The notes under the pieces are model-generated. The model did no database searches and was not told the DNA's origin. It saw nothing but the letters and a program-made list of their open reading frames with translations. The translations under genes and the position numbers were made by a program. Below, in pieces: positions 50,166 through 61,033 of a DNA stretch of 64,000 nt; the first letter of the stretch is position 1, and each line of letters opens with the position of its first letter. The stretch is taken from assembly GCF_001623565.1 (NCBI RefSeq), contig NZ_CP015196.1:1447501-1511500 (forward strand). Reading direction: 5' to 3'. Origin of the DNA: Streptococcus marmotae (GTDB lineage: Bacteria; Bacillota; Bacilli; Lactobacillales; Streptococcaceae).

Positions 50166-50170
50166 ATCTA
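49933..50170 (-). ncRNA. candidate bridge RNA region of the IS110-type element
   Basis: Noncoding, upstream of the transposase. It folds well: an outer stem CTGTGGTTAG (50055-50064) / CTAATCCACAG (50103-50113), inside it TCAC...GTGA and AATCG-TCTAG-CGATT (50076-50090); beside it GATAAAACG-TCTAG-CGTTATC (50007-50027), and CCAAGTG-TAG-CACTTGG near 50126. Two hairpins share the loop TCTAG. Known IS110 bridge RNAs come from this side and have several stem-loops with guide loops. Confidence 0.5.
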
Positions 50171-50186
50171 ATATAAGGAGATTTTA

Positions 50187-50801
50187 ATGATTTTTGAGAA
50201 GATGATGTCATTTTTTGCTGCTACCTTGGGCTATTTTGTCTCTGCTCTGATTTGCTGGCAGCTGAACCAAGGAGATTTTCACCAACATCAGCTAGTCTAT
50301 ATTGTGGGCAATAGCCTGCTTGTCTTGCTTCTCCTCTATGTGATTTCCAAAGGGAAGATTGCGACCTTAGAGCTTCCAAGCTGGTCGGACTTGGGACTGG
50401 TCGTTCTTGCCTTTCTAGCTCTCTTCTTGTTTGACGTGGTGTATACGAATGTTATTTCCTTTCAGTCAGGAGCAGCTCGGGAAGTCCATGATACAATAGT
50501 ACAGGGGATTAGCCTTTCCTTCTTCATCGATGTTTGCTTTTTTGGTCCAATCCGCGAGGAAATCTTGACGCGAGGTTTTTTGCAAAAAGGTGTCTGTAAC
50601 AATAGTTGGTGGGGCTTGTTGCTAGCAGCTACCTATTTCTCTATCCTACATGGGCCTGAAAATAGTGCCACTTTTCTATACTACGGAGTCATGGGGGCGA
50701 CGTTTGGCTGGCTTCATAAGAAGTCAGATAATTTAGTGTTGCCGATATTGCTACATATTGCTTGGAACAGCATGGTGATGTTCTTTGTACTGCGTCATTA
50801 G
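50187..50801 (+). CDS. CPBP-family intramembrane metalloprotease
   Basis: A 204-residue membrane protein with the Abi/CAAX-like motifs IREEILTRGFLQK, ILHGPENSATF and LLHIAWNSMV. All expected catalytic residues are present. ATAAGGAG precedes the ATG, and the IS110 element ends only a few bases upstream, so its native promoter may have been displaced. It is unlike the CPBP protein at 11291 apart from the motifs. Function unknown; protein processing or peptide immunity are typical for the family. Confidence 0.87.
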   Translation: MIFEKMMSFFAATLGYFVSALICWQLNQGDFHQHQLVYIVGNSLLVLLLLYVISKGKIATLELPSWSDLGLVVLAFLALFLFDVVYTNVISFQSGAAREVHDTIVQGISLSFFIDVCFFGPIREEILTRGFLQKGVCNNSWWGLLLAATYFSILHGPENSATFLYYGVMGATFGWLHKKSDNLVLPILLHIAWNSMVMFFVLRH

Positions 50802-50941
50802 GGACAGGGAGATAACTTCCTGCCTTTTTCGTTTTCCAATAGCTGACGATAACTCTGCTTCGTGATATAATGATAGACAAACATCATACTCATGTAACAT
50901 CATTGAATTCTTGATGTTCAAAGGGTATAAGGAGAATGATC

Positions 50942-53167
50942 GTGATACAATCAACTTATGAATGGACCTTGGTTCCGACAATTTCAGATCAAGCCTTTGT
51001 TAAAGCAGCCAAAAAAGAGGGCTTGGACTCGGTGGCAGCAAATGTGCTGTATACGAGAGGAATCCAGACAGAAGAAGCGCTAAAGAAATTTTTACAACCG
51101 AGCTTGGACGACTTGCATGATCCCTATTTACTCTATGGAATGGATAAGGCTGTGGAGCGGATTCGTCAGGCTATTCAGGCAAATGAACTGATTTTGGTCT
51201 ACGGTGACTATGATGCAGACGGCATGACTTCAGCGTCCATTGTTAAAGAAGCCTTGGAAGAACTTGGTGCAGAATGCATGGTCTATCTGCCGAATCGCTT
51301 TACAGACGGTTATGGTCCCAATCAGTCGGTTTACAAGTATTTTATTGAGCAACAGGGCGTTTCTCTCATTGTCACAGTTGACAATGGTGTGGCAGGGCAT
51401 GAGGCTATAGACTATGCCCAGAGTGTCGGTGTTGATGTCATCGTAACAGACCACCACTCACTTCCTGAAACCCTGCCTGAGGCCTATGCCATTATCCATC
51501 CCGAACATCCAGACGGAGCCTATCCTTTTCCTTTCTTAGCAGGCTGTGGAGTAGCTTTTAAGCTAGCCTGTGCTTTGTTGGAGACGGTGCAGGTGGAATG
51601 GCTTGATTTGGTTGCCATTGGGACAATCGCCGATATGGTTAGTTTGACAGATGAAAACCGTGTCTTGGTCAAGTATGGTCTTTCCATGCTCAAACAAACA
51701 GAGCGAATTGGTTTGCAGGAGTTGATGGCTCTAGCTGAGATTCAAGCAGACATACTAGATGAGGAAACCATTGGCTTTCAACTGGCTCCGCGTTTAAATG
51801 CCCTAGGGCGTTTGGATGATCCTAATCCTGCTATTGACTTGTTGACAGGATTTGATGAGGAAGAAGCGCAAGCAATTGCCCAGCTGATTGACCATAAAAA
51901 TGGCGAGCGCAAAGCGATTGTCCAAGCTATTTATGATGAAGCAAAGACAATGGTTAACAAGGAAAAGCCGGTTCAAGTCTTGGCTCAGGAAGGCTGGAAT
52001 CCCGGTGTATTAGGTATTGTCGCAGGTCGGTTATTGGAAGAATTACAGCAGCCGATTATTGTATTGTCCATTGAAGACGGAAAAGCAAAGGGCTCTGCTC
52101 GGTCGGTTGCCGCAATTGATATTTTTGAAGCCTTGCAAGCTCATCGTGATTTATTTATCGCCTTTGGTGGGCATGCAGGTGCGGCAGGAATGACCTTGGA
52201 AGTGGACAAGCTAGATGCATTATCTGAAGCTCTTTCTGACTACATCCTTGATAATGGGTTGGATCAGGTTCGTAAGGGCGAGTTGTGCCTTGATGAGGAA
52301 TTGGATTTGGAGGAGTTATCGCTTGATACCCTAAAATCATTTGAGAAATTAGCTCCCTATGGCATGGACAATAAAAAGCCGGTCTTTTATCTTAAACATG
52401 TTCAGGTCGAATCCGCTCGTACGATGGGGCAACAAAATGCTCATCTCAAATTCCGAATCAGTAAGGGGAAGGCTAGTTTTGATGTTCTTGCCTTTGGCAT
52501 GGGACAGTTTGCTTTAGAAATTGGGCAGAGTAAAGACCTAGAACTGGCTGTTAGTCTGTCAGTCAATCAATGGAATGGACAGACCACCTTACAATTGATG
52601 CTGGTTGACTTGCGGGTAGAGGGGGTTCAGCTCTACAATCTGCGCAGTAAGAAAACACGTTTTCCAGCAGACCTGGTCGTGGTGGATTTTGCACAAGAAA
52701 TCCCAGATGTGACGGGACAAAAAGCGATTGGAATTGCGACAGTTCCAGACGATATCCAAGTCCTCAAGGATTTCTTGCAAGCGAATGACTTTCAAGCCAT
52801 TTATTTTAAAAATGAGATGGCACAGCCTTATTATTTGGATGGTTATGGTAGCAGGGAGCAATTTGCGCGCCTTTACAAGACCATTTATCAGTTTAAGGAA
52901 TTTGATGTGCGCTACAAATTAAAAGAATTGGCAGCTTATTTGAAAATGAAAGAACATCTCTTAATTAAGATGATTCAGATTTTCCAAGAATTGGACTTTG
53001 TTACGATTACAGATGGGGTCATGAGGGTCAATAAAGAGGCAGAAAAACGAGAGATTAGCAGCAGTAGTATTTACCAACAGTTGAAAAAACAGGTCGAAGA
53101 ACAAGAACTACTGGCACTTGGGACAGTCCAAGAAATCTATGCTTACCTAATGGAGAAAACAGTCTGA
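50942..53167 (+). CDS. recJ: single-stranded-DNA-specific exonuclease RecJ
   Basis: A 741-residue 5'-3' exonuclease of the DHH family used in recombination and repair. Visible: YGDYDADGMTSASIV (motif I), TVDNGV, VTDHHSLPE (DHH), RLNALGRLDDPN and AFGGHAGAAGMTL (DHHA1), followed by the OB-fold and a streptococcal C-terminal extension. Two starts are close: ATG 50936, only two bases after AAGGAG, and GTG 50942, spaced eight; I choose 50942. The length is usual for streptococcal RecJ. apt follows. Confidence 0.95.
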   Translation: MIQSTYEWTLVPTISDQAFVKAAKKEGLDSVAANVLYTRGIQTEEALKKFLQPSLDDLHDPYLLYGMDKAVERIRQAIQANELILVYGDYDADGMTSASIVKEALEELGAECMVYLPNRFTDGYGPNQSVYKYFIEQQGVSLIVTVDNGVAGHEAIDYAQSVGVDVIVTDHHSLPETLPEAYAIIHPEHPDGAYPFPFLAGCGVAFKLACALLETVQVEWLDLVAIGTIADMVSLTDENRVLVKYGLSMLKQTERIGLQELMALAEIQADILDEETIGFQLAPRLNALGRLDDPNPAIDLLTGFDEEEAQAIAQLIDHKNGERKAIVQAIYDEAKTMVNKEKPVQVLAQEGWNPGVLGIVAGRLLEELQQPIIVLSIEDGKAKGSARSVAAIDIFEALQAHRDLFIAFGGHAGAAGMTLEVDKLDALSEALSDYILDNGLDQVRKGELCLDEELDLEELSLDTLKSFEKLAPYGMDNKKPVFYLKHVQVESARTMGQQNAHLKFRISKGKASFDVLAFGMGQFALEIGQSKDLELAVSLSVNQWNGQTTLQLMLVDLRVEGVQLYNLRSKKTRFPADLVVVDFAQEIPDVTGQKAIGIATVPDDIQVLKDFLQANDFQAIYFKNEMAQPYYLDGYGSREQFARLYKTIYQFKEFDVRYKLKELAAYLKMKEHLLIKMIQIFQELDFVTITDGVMRVNKEAEKREISSSSIYQQLKKQVEEQELLALGTVQEIYAYLMEKTV

Positions 53168-53205
53168 GAACTTCATTTCAAAATCTCCCAAATACGGAAA
53201 AAACA

Positions 53206-53214
53206 TGGTATAAT
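53206..53214 (+). promoter_or_regulatory. extended -10 promoter for apt
   Basis: TGGTATAAT, 68 bases before the apt start. Confidence 0.6.
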
Positions 53215-53281
53215 AAAGAGTAATGCTCTTGACGATTTTTGAGATAGTCGGAGCACAAAACAACTAAAAAGTGAGAATACG

Positions 53282-53794
53282 ATGAATTTAAAAGATTATA
53301 TTGCTTCTATTGAAAACTATCCGCAAGAAGGGATTACCTTCCGTGATATTAGCCCTTTGATGGCTGACGGAAATGCCTATAGCTATGCTGTTCGTGAGAT
53401 TGTCCAATATGCAACAGATAAGAAAATTGATATGATTGTAGGGCCTGAAGCGCGTGGGTTTATTGTGGGTTGTCCAGTCGCTTTTGAGCTTGGAATTGGC
53501 TTTGCCCCAGTTCGTAAGCCAGGGAAATTACCACGCGAAGTGATTTCAGCAGATTACGAAAAAGAATACGGTGTTGATACCCTCACTATGCACTCAGATG
53601 CGATTAAGCCAGGTCAACGTGTCTTGATTGTGGATGATTTATTGGCAACTGGTGGAACAGTGAAGGCGACGATTGACATGATTGAACGCCTAGGTGGAAT
53701 CGTTGCAGGCTGTGCCTTTTTGATTGAATTGGATGATCTTAAAGGCCGCGAAGCGATTGGCGATTATGATTACAAGGTCTTGATGCATTATTGA
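53282..53794 (+). CDS. apt: adenine phosphoribosyltransferase
   Basis: The 170-residue purine salvage enzyme makes AMP from adenine and PRPP. The PRPP loop is [13 protein letters not shown], the N-terminal [20 protein letters not shown] and [17 protein letters not shown] are typical of Apt. AAAGTGAG stands before the ATG. It follows recJ but has its own promoter. Confidence 0.97.
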   Translation: MNLKDYIASIENYPQEGITFRDISPLMADGNAYSYAVREIVQYATDKKIDMIVGPEARGFIVGCPVAFELGIGFAPVRKPGKLPREVISADYEKEYGVDTLTMHSDAIKPGQRVLIVDDLLATGGTVKATIDMIERLGGIVAGCAFLIELDDLKGREAIGDYDYKVLMHY

Positions 53795-53835
53795 TAGTGT
53801 CATTCAGTTTGGCATTAGGTCGTTAGCGTATCTTA

Positions 53836-53852
53836 TATAGTTTAAAACTATA
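53836..53852. promoter_or_regulatory. perfect MET box upstream of metA
   Basis: TATAGTTTAAAACTATA equals the streptococcal MET box TATAGTTTNAAACTATA. It lies 22 bp upstream of the metA -35. Confidence 0.88.
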
Positions 53853-53874
53853 AGGATTACTATTTTTCTTCTAA

Positions 53875-53903
53875 TTGCAAGGTATACCCTCCTGTTATAT
53901 AAT
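53875..53903 (+). promoter_or_regulatory. metA promoter
   Basis: TTGCAA (53875-53880), 17-bp spacer, TATAAT (53898-53903). Confidence 0.78.
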
Positions 53904-53924
53904 AGACAAAAGGAGGAGGGAAGT

Positions 53925-54866
53925 ATGCCGATTACATTAAAAAAATCATTACCAGCTGTCGAACAACTAAAAGCAGAAAACATCTTTGTCATGGACGATG
54001 ATCGCGCAACGCATCAGGATATTCGTCCTTTGAATATCTTGATTTTAAATTTGATGCCACAAAAGATTGTGACAGAAACACAGTTGTTGCGCCTCTTGGC
54101 CAATACACCTCTACAATTGGAAATTGACTTTCTCTACATGGCTAGTCACGAGTCAAAGACGACTCAAGCAGCTCACATGGAGGAGTTCTACCATACGTTT
54201 GATGAAGTCAAAGATCGTTATTTTGATGGTTTGATTGTGACAGGGGCTCCTGTTGAGAATTTGGCGTTTGAAGAAGTGGACTACTGGGAGGAACTGGTAG
54301 AGGTTTTCCGTTGGGCAAAGCAGCATGTCTATTCGACCTTGCATATTTGCTGGGGTGCCCAAGCAGGTCTTTATGCTCGCTATGGGATTGAAAAGCATAG
54401 CCTGCCTAAGAAGTTATCCGGAGTTTATTGCCAGGAAGTAGTGGCTGATCGCAATCCCTTGATGAGAGGTTTTGATGATGAGTTTCGCTCGCCTCATTCT
54501 CGTCACACAGATGTGAAAGTAGAAGATTTGGAGCGATTAGATAATCTGCATGTCTTGGCAAGAGGAGAAGAGGTTGGTGTCTCTATTGTTGCAAGTAGTG
54601 ACTTACGTGAGGTGTATAGCTTTGGGCATTTGGAGTATGACCGCGATACCCTTGCAAAAGAATACGAAAGAGACTGTCTAGCCGGTCTACAACCAGACCT
54701 TCCAGAACATTATTTCAAACAGGATGATCCAAACTCACGTCCAGCCTTATCATGGAATCTTCCAGCAGCCCAGTTTTTTACTAACTGGATTAACTACGCT
54801 GTCTATCAAGAAACGCCGTATGATTGGCAGATTTTTGAGCAATCTGCCTTATCAGCTAGCCTATAA
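53925..54866 (+). CDS. metA: homoserine O-acyltransferase (MetA)
   Basis: A 313-residue enzyme that activates homoserine for methionine synthesis. The family core is clear: [40 protein letters not shown], the cysteine in [16 protein letters not shown], the SPHSRHTD segment, and [12 protein letters not shown] with the catalytic histidine and glutamate. Acetyl versus succinyl specificity cannot be read here, though most Firmicute MetA enzymes use acetyl-CoA. AGGAGGAGG precedes the ATG. The perfect MET box predicts control by an MtaR-type activator. Confidence 0.96.
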   Translation: MPITLKKSLPAVEQLKAENIFVMDDDRATHQDIRPLNILILNLMPQKIVTETQLLRLLANTPLQLEIDFLYMASHESKTTQAAHMEEFYHTFDEVKDRYFDGLIVTGAPVENLAFEEVDYWEELVEVFRWAKQHVYSTLHICWGAQAGLYARYGIEKHSLPKKLSGVYCQEVVADRNPLMRGFDDEFRSPHSRHTDVKVEDLERLDNLHVLARGEEVGVSIVASSDLREVYSFGHLEYDRDTLAKEYERDCLAGLQPDLPEHYFKQDDPNSRPALSWNLPAAQFFTNWINYAVYQETPYDWQIFEQSALSASL

Positions 54867-54875
54867 AGAGGAACT

Positions 54876-55553
54876 ATGAATTATTTACAGCAATTTCAGA
54901 AGGGCTATTTGGTCTTACCACCAGATTTGCTCTTTCATTTCAAGGATTTATTTCCCTCAGCCGATGATTATGTGGTCTGGCAATTCTTCTTTTATCAAAA
55001 TACAACGAATATAGAAGGATTGGCTCCGAGTCAGATTGCCGAGGCCTGTGGAAAGACGGTTTCTGAAATCAATCGTTCCATTGAACACTTACAAGAAGCA
55101 GGTCTGCTTGATTTTAAAACGATTAATTTATCGGGTGAAATTGAGATGATTTTTGATGCTTCCCCTGCTTTGGAAAAACTAGATGCTTTGCTACAACCCA
55201 AGGAATCAGGGTATGGACCAACAGCGATTGGCTATGACTTGAAGCAATTGGTTACAGAGTTTGAGGCAGAATTGGGTAGATTGTTGTCTCCGCTTGAATT
55301 GGAAGATTTACAAAAAACAGTAGGTGATGATCAAGTTGCGCCAGAACTAGTGCGCGAAGCTCTTCGTGAGGCTGTATTTAATAACAAGACAAATTGGAAA
55401 TACATCCAAGCTATTTTAAGAAACTGGCGTCGTGAGGGAATCACGACAGTCGCCCAAGTTGAGGCCAAGCGTGCCGAGCGAGAAGGACAGCTTCCTCGAA
55501 ATGTCGCTGTATCATCCGATTTCTTAGAAGCCATGGATTATTGGAAAGAGTAG
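54876..55553 (+). CDS. dnaD: DnaD domain protein
   Basis: A 225-residue protein with an N-terminal winged helix (QIAEACGKTVSEINRSIEHL) and a C-terminal DnaD domain (EFEAELGRLLSPLELEDLQK, AVFNNKTNWKYIQAILRNWR). DnaD helps load the replicative helicase in Firmicutes. AGAGGA precedes the ATG, ten bases after metA. The YIQAILRNW motif is the usual DNA-binding signature of the family. Confidence 0.92.
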   Translation: MNYLQQFQKGYLVLPPDLLFHFKDLFPSADDYVVWQFFFYQNTTNIEGLAPSQIAEACGKTVSEINRSIEHLQEAGLLDFKTINLSGEIEMIFDASPALEKLDALLQPKESGYGPTAIGYDLKQLVTEFEAELGRLLSPLELEDLQKTVGDDQVAPELVREALREAVFNNKTNWKYIQAILRNWRREGITTVAQVEAKRAEREGQLPRNVAVSSDFLEAMDYWKE

Positions 55554-55556
55554 AAA

Positions 55557-56243
55557 ATGAATCAGAAAATCTCAAAACGTTTAGAAACAGTGGCAAGTTT
55601 TGTACCACAGGGGGCTCGTTTGGTAGATGTAGGGAGTGACCATGCTTATCTCCCTCTTTTTTTGGTAGAAAACGCAGTGATTTCTTACGCCATTGCAGGA
55701 GAAGTCGTACAAGGACCCTATCAATCCGCCCTGCAACATGTCAGAGAATCAGGCTATGTTCAGCAGATTGAGGTGCGCTTGGCGAATGGACTTGCTGCCT
55801 TTGAACAAGCAGACCAGATGACAACTATTACCATTGCCGGTATGGGTGGTCGTTTAATTGCAGATATCTTGGAAGCTGGGAAAGGTCAGTTGGAAGGAAT
55901 TGAACGGCTTATCTTACAACCAAATAATCGAGAAGATGATGTGAGAGAATGGCTGGAAGCACATCATTTTAGGCTAGTTGCAGAAACCATGGTCGCAGAA
56001 AATGGGAAGTTCTATGAGATTCTTGTCGCAGAGCCTGGGGAACAGTCGCTGACAGCCCTGGAGAAACGGTTTGGCCCCTATCTCTTACAAGAGATTTCTC
56101 CTGTTTTTCAGCAAAAATGGGAGCGCGAAGCTGACAAATTGCAGCATGCCTTGGCACAAATTCCGACAGAGCATAGCCTAGAACGTGCCCGCATTGAGGA
56201 AAAGATTCAGCAAATCAAGGAGGTTTTACATGTTAGCAAGTAA
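55557..56243 (+). CDS. trmK: tRNA (adenine(22)-N(1))-methyltransferase
   Basis: A 228-residue Rossmann methyltransferase of the TrmK family: [20 protein letters not shown] (SAM motif I), [20 protein letters not shown] (motif IV region with GMGG) and [16 protein letters not shown]. It methylates A22 of tRNAs in known Firmicutes. It starts three bases after dnaD and overlaps the Nif3-like gene by 14 bases. Confidence 0.94.
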   Translation: MNQKISKRLETVASFVPQGARLVDVGSDHAYLPLFLVENAVISYAIAGEVVQGPYQSALQHVRESGYVQQIEVRLANGLAAFEQADQMTTITIAGMGGRLIADILEAGKGQLEGIERLILQPNNREDDVREWLEAHHFRLVAETMVAENGKFYEILVAEPGEQSLTALEKRFGPYLLQEISPVFQQKWEREADKLQHALAQIPTEHSLERARIEEKIQQIKEVLHVSK

Positions 56244-57024
56244 AGTGATTGAACGATATCAGGCTTTTTGTCCTCCGAGTCTGTCCCTGGAGGGCGATGT
56301 ATCAGGTCTTCAGATTGGAACCTTACAGAAAGAAATAAAGAAGGTTATGGTGGCACTCGACATTCGTGAAACAACGGTCGCTGAAGCGATTGACAAAAAG
56401 GTAGACTTGATTATCGTCAAACATGCCCCAATTTTTCGTCCGTTAAAGGACTTAGTGGCAGATGACTTGCAAACGAAAATTTGCCTTGATTTGATCAAGC
56501 ATGATATTGCAGTTTATGTTAGCCATACCGATATTGATGTGGTTTCGGGTGGGCTAAATGACTGGTTTTGTGACCTGTTAGATATCAAGGATACAGACTA
56601 TCTGCACGAAACACAGGAAGGTTATGGGCTTGGTCGGATTGGAAGAGTTGAGCAGCAGACTCTAGAAGAATTGGCGTTCAAGGTGAAGCGAGTCTTTGGT
56701 TTGGATGCGGTTCGCTTGGTGACCTACGGCCATCAGGCCCAACAATATGTAGAACGAGTAGCTATTTGTGGTGGTAGTGGTGGCAGTTTTTACAAGGATG
56801 CACTTGCAAAAGGAGCAGATGTCTATATCACAGGAGATATTTACTACCATACGGCTCAAGAAATGCTAACACAGGGCTTGCTTGCTATCGATCCAGGGCA
56901 TCATATTGAGGTACTCTTTGTGGAAAAAATTGCCCAAGAATTACAGAAATGGAAAACAGAAGAAGGCTGGGATATCACTATTGAGGCTTCAACCGTCTCA
57001 ACCAATCCGTTTCGCCATTTGTAA
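56230..57024 (+). CDS. Nif3-like dinuclear metal centre protein
   Basis: A 264-residue NIF3/DUF34 protein. Metal-ligand segments are [20 protein letters not shown] (HxP region), [15 protein letters not shown] and the late [13 protein letters not shown]. Members lie next to trmK in many Firmicutes, as here. ATG 56230 follows AAGGAGG inside the end of trmK; the longer frame is rejected. The molecular function is unsettled; a GTP cyclohydrolase-like metal enzyme has been suggested for relatives. Confidence 0.93.
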   Translation: MLASKVIERYQAFCPPSLSLEGDVSGLQIGTLQKEIKKVMVALDIRETTVAEAIDKKVDLIIVKHAPIFRPLKDLVADDLQTKICLDLIKHDIAVYVSHTDIDVVSGGLNDWFCDLLDIKDTDYLHETQEGYGLGRIGRVEQQTLEELAFKVKRVFGLDAVRLVTYGHQAQQYVERVAICGGSGGSFYKDALAKGADVYITGDIYYHTAQEMLTQGLLAIDPGHHIEVLFVEKIAQELQKWKTEEGWDITIEASTVSTNPFRHL

Positions 57025-57106
57025 CGTAGCTATCCTTGGAGCAAGAAGTGACATTTATAGTGAAAAATGGTAGAATAGTAAAAAACACGGAAAGGCTTTC
57101 GCAACT

Positions 57107-57976
57107 ATGAAAGGTATTATTCTCGCAGGAGGGTCAGGTACTCGTTTGTATCCCTTGACTCGTGCAGCATCGAAACAATTGATGCCCATTTATGATAAAC
57201 CCATGGTTTACTATCCCCTCTCAACCCTTATGTTGGCAGGAATTAAGGATATTTTAATTATTTCGACACCAACTGATCTACCTCGTTTTGAGGAAATGTT
57301 AGGAGATGGATCTGAGCTTGGGATTTCACTTTCTTATGCCGTTCAGCCAAGTCCAGATGGTCTTGCTCAGGCCTTTATTATCGGAGAAGAATTTATCGGT
57401 GACGACAGGGTTGCACTAATTCTTGGAGACAATATCTATCATGGAAATGGTTTGACCAAGATGTTGCAACGGGCAGCCAGCAAGGAAAAAGGTGCAACTG
57501 TTTTTGGCTATCAAGTCAAAGATCCAGAACGCTTTGGTGTTGTGGAATTTGATGCGGATATGAATGCCATTTCGATTGAAGAAAAACCGGAGCAGCCAAA
57601 ATCAAATTTTGCTGTAACAGGTCTTTATTTCTATGACAATGATGTGGTAGAGATTGCCAAAAATATTCAGCCGTCTCCTCGTGGAGAATTAGAAATCACA
57701 GATGTGAATAAGGCTTATTTGGAACGTGGCGACTTGTCTGTTGAGTTGATGGGGCGTGGTTTTGCTTGGCTTGATACTGGGACACATGAGAGTTTGTTAG
57801 AAGCAGCGCAATACATCGAAACGGTTCAGCGTTTGCAAAATGTTCAAGTGGCAAATCTTGAAGAAATTGCCTATCGCATGGGCTACATTACCAAGGAGCA
57901 AGTTTATGAACTCGCTCAACCATTGAAGAAAAATGAATACGGACAATACTTGCTCCGTCTGATTGGAGAGGCCTAA
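57107..57976 (+). CDS. rmlA: glucose-1-phosphate thymidylyltransferase
   Basis: A 289-residue nucleotidyltransferase making dTDP-glucose, the first step of dTDP-L-rhamnose synthesis. The N-terminal [41 protein letters not shown] and [12 protein letters not shown] motifs are diagnostic. A GGAAAGG site precedes the ATG. Its stop overlaps the rmlC start (TAATG). dTDP-rhamnose feeds rhamnose-containing wall polysaccharides, important in streptococci. Confidence 0.97.
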   Translation: MKGIILAGGSGTRLYPLTRAASKQLMPIYDKPMVYYPLSTLMLAGIKDILIISTPTDLPRFEEMLGDGSELGISLSYAVQPSPDGLAQAFIIGEEFIGDDRVALILGDNIYHGNGLTKMLQRAASKEKGATVFGYQVKDPERFGVVEFDADMNAISIEEKPEQPKSNFAVTGLYFYDNDVVEIAKNIQPSPRGELEITDVNKAYLERGDLSVELMGRGFAWLDTGTHESLLEAAQYIETVQRLQNVQVANLEEIAYRMGYITKEQVYELAQPLKKNEYGQYLLRLIGEA

Positions 57977-58569
57977 TGACAGAGAATTTTTTTGGTAAGA
58001 CCTTAGCAGCTAGAAAGATTGATGCTATTCCTGGCATGTTAGAGTTTGACATTCCTGTTCATGGGGACAATCGTGGTTGGTTTAAGGAGAATTTTCAAAA
58101 AGAGAAAATGCTACCCTTAGGATTTCCAGAGACTTTCTTTGCGGAAGGAAAATTGCAAAACAATGTCAGCTTTTCTCGTAAGCATGTCTTGCGTGGACTT
58201 CATGCAGAGCCTTGGGACAAATACATTTCTGTCGCAGATGGTGGAAAAGTACTTGGTTCTTGGGTTGATTTACGTGAGGGAGATACGTTTGGAAATGTCT
58301 ACCAGACAGAGATTGATGCGAGTAAGGGTATTTTTGTTCCGCGTGGTGTGGCAAATGGTTTTCAAGTCCTATCTGATACGGTAGCCTACAGCTACTTGGT
58401 GAACGATTACTGGGCCTTGGAATTAAAACCAAAATACGCCTTTGTCAACTATGCAGATCCAAGTTTGGGCATCAAATGGGAAAATCTTGAGGCAGCAGAA
58501 GTATCTGAGGCTGATAAGAATCACCCAATGCTCCAGGATGTTAAACCATTGAAAAAAGAAGATTTGTAG
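57976..58569 (+). CDS. rmlC: dTDP-4-dehydrorhamnose 3,5-epimerase
   Basis: A 197-residue cupin-fold epimerase, third step of dTDP-rhamnose synthesis. The core HGDNRGWFKENFQKEKM, NNVSFSRKHVLRGLHAEPWD (catalytic His) and VPRGVANGFQVLSD are visible. It is somewhat longer than single-domain relatives, as usual in streptococci. It is coupled to rmlA by overlap. Confidence 0.96.
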   Translation: MTENFFGKTLAARKIDAIPGMLEFDIPVHGDNRGWFKENFQKEKMLPLGFPETFFAEGKLQNNVSFSRKHVLRGLHAEPWDKYISVADGGKVLGSWVDLREGDTFGNVYQTEIDASKGIFVPRGVANGFQVLSDTVAYSYLVNDYWALELKPKYAFVNYADPSLGIKWENLEAAEVSEADKNHPMLQDVKPLKKEDL

Positions 58570-58570
58570 G

Positions 58571-59059
58571 ATGTATCATCGTTTTTTAGAGATTGCGCAA
58601 GCCTTAAATGAATTGGGAATTATTCCTCTTTTAATGGGATCAGTTGGTCTAGAGCAGCGAACAGGTAGAAGTTGGGCGGCTCGTGATTTGGATATTCATG
58701 TCCCCAGTGATCCTAGGGGTTGGGAAGCTCCTGATGAAGAGCGAATTTATCGAACAACTGAATTGATTGCAATGATGGAACAACTAGGTTATACCTTGGT
58801 AGATCGCCACGAACATGAATTTCAAAAGGAAGATTGTTCAGTAGAATTCGGTGGTCTTCATTCGCTCCCAGCTTTTGCAGGTATTCCACTAGAAGAATTA
58901 GAGGAGATAAGAGATGGCGATGTCCGCTATTATTTGCCCACTCTAGAGCAATATCTAAACATCTATCAAGCATCTTCCAAAGACAGTTATCGTAATGATA
59001 AGAATAATCAAAAAGACTTTGCTAAAATTGCATATTTAAAAGAAGTATTAAAAAAATAA
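58571..59059 (+). CDS. nucleotidyltransferase-fold protein inside the rml operon
   Basis: A 162-residue protein with a minimal nucleotidyltransferase pattern: LLMGSVGLEQ then ARDLDIHVP (the GS and D-x-D elements), and a third acidic position in DCSVEFGG. It begins one base after the rmlC stop with only a weak GTAGG site, so it depends on coupling. It ends in a Lys/Asn-rich tail. It stands between rmlC and rmlB, an unusual place. The substrate is unknown; an older label I recall for such genes, phosphoribosylanthranilate isomerase, does not fit. Confidence 0.72.
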   Translation: MYHRFLEIAQALNELGIIPLLMGSVGLEQRTGRSWAARDLDIHVPSDPRGWEAPDEERIYRTTELIAMMEQLGYTLVDRHEHEFQKEDCSVEFGGLHSLPAFAGIPLEELEEIRDGDVRYYLPTLEQYLNIYQASSKDSYRNDKNNQKDFAKIAYLKEVLKK

Positions 59060-59065
59060 GCCTAG

Positions 59066-60148
<1,083 letters not shown>

Positions 60149-60217
60149 GGAGGAGAGGTATCCTATATAGGTAGTAGGGTACCTTTTATAAGTATGATTC
60201 GAAAAATCTATTCATAC

Positions 60218-60308
60218 TCAATGAAAATCAAAGTTAGCATTATTGCAACTTACCTAGATGGTTCGGACGTAAACGAATCCAGTGGATTCGTTTAGCCCGA
60301 ACCTAGAA
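60218..60308. repeat. intergenic repeat copy B joined to an AGT-loop hairpin
   Basis: 60218-60274 matches copy A at 9490-9546. It runs straight into AAACGAATCC-AGT-GGATTCGTTT (60271-60293) and the tail AGCCCGAACCTAGAAA, which matches 9241-9256 at all but one base. Confidence 0.68.
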
Positions 60309-60310
60309 AG

Positions 60311-60366
60311 AAAGGAGTGAGGCCAATCGATTTCTTTGAAATCGTAATTGAGTCTCGCTCCTTTTC
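60311..60366 (+). terminator. terminator of the rml operon
   Basis: GGAG...CTCC outer pairing around CGATTTC-TTT-GAAATCG (60328-60344), followed by TTTTCT. With the AGT hairpin just before it, this forms a double terminator. Confidence 0.68.
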
Positions 60367-60457
60367 TACTGCTCTAAAATAGGAATAGAAGCTGTAAAGA
60401 AACTGTAATACGTAGCCTGATTTGTCATCATTGTGTAACGTTTTCTCTATGATTTTT

Positions 60458-60466
60458 TGATATAAT
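60458..60466 (+). promoter_or_regulatory. extended -10 promoter for the VanZ-like gene
   Basis: TGATATAAT with TATAAT at 60461-60466, 32 bases before the ATG. Confidence 0.6.
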
Positions 60467-60497
60467 GATACAATGCTTATAAAGGGGAGGAATCAGA

Positions 60498-60995
60498 ATG
60501 CAGTCTCGCAACGTAACGATTCTTTTATTTGGAATCTATCTCATGTTTTTGACATGGATTATTTTGTTTAAATTAGACATTTTTTCCACTCTCCAGCTGG
60601 CTTATATCGGCTCACGAGAGTCTAGTATCAATTTGATTCCTTTTGCAGGGACAGCTATGTATAATGGGATGCTGGATTTTCAAGAAATCGGCTTAAATGT
60701 CCTATGTTTTGTTCCCTTTGGAATCTACCTGGAAATGTTAAATCGAACAGCTACTTGGGGCAAAAATCTTAGCCTTATGATAGCGGTTAGTCTAGCCTAT
60801 GAAGTACTTCAATACACGTTTAGAATAGGTGTAGCAGATGTGACAGACATTCTTGCTAATGGCTTTGGTGGTGCAATTGGTATCAACATCATGTATGTTT
60901 TGACCAGCATTTGGCGTGAAAAAACCTATGAGCGAGTCAATCAACTGGCTTTGCTACTGACGATTTTAGTAGCTAGTCTGCTCTTTTTGATTTAG
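60498..60995 (+). CDS. VanZ-like family membrane protein
   Basis: A 165-residue protein with four or five membrane segments and the family signatures INLIPF near residue 47, EIGLNVLCFVPFGIYLE, and EVLQYTFRIGVADVTDILAN followed by GFGG. VanZ gives low-level teicoplanin resistance in the vanA cluster; most chromosomal relatives have unknown roles in the envelope. GGGGAGG precedes the ATG. Single gene with its own promoter. Confidence 0.9.
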   Translation: MQSRNVTILLFGIYLMFLTWIILFKLDIFSTLQLAYIGSRESSINLIPFAGTAMYNGMLDFQEIGLNVLCFVPFGIYLEMLNRTATWGKNLSLMIAVSLAYEVLQYTFRIGVADVTDILANGFGGAIGINIMYVLTSIWREKTYERVNQLALLLTILVASLLFLI

Positions 60996-60998
60996 ATA

Positions 60999-61026
60999 TT
61001 GCAAAGTTTACTATTTTTGTTACAAT
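60999..61026 (+). promoter_or_regulatory. candidate queG promoter
   Basis: TTGCAA (60999-61004), 16-bp spacer, TACAAT (61021-61026), close before the start codon. Confidence 0.5.
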
Positions 61027-61033
61027 AAAAGAA

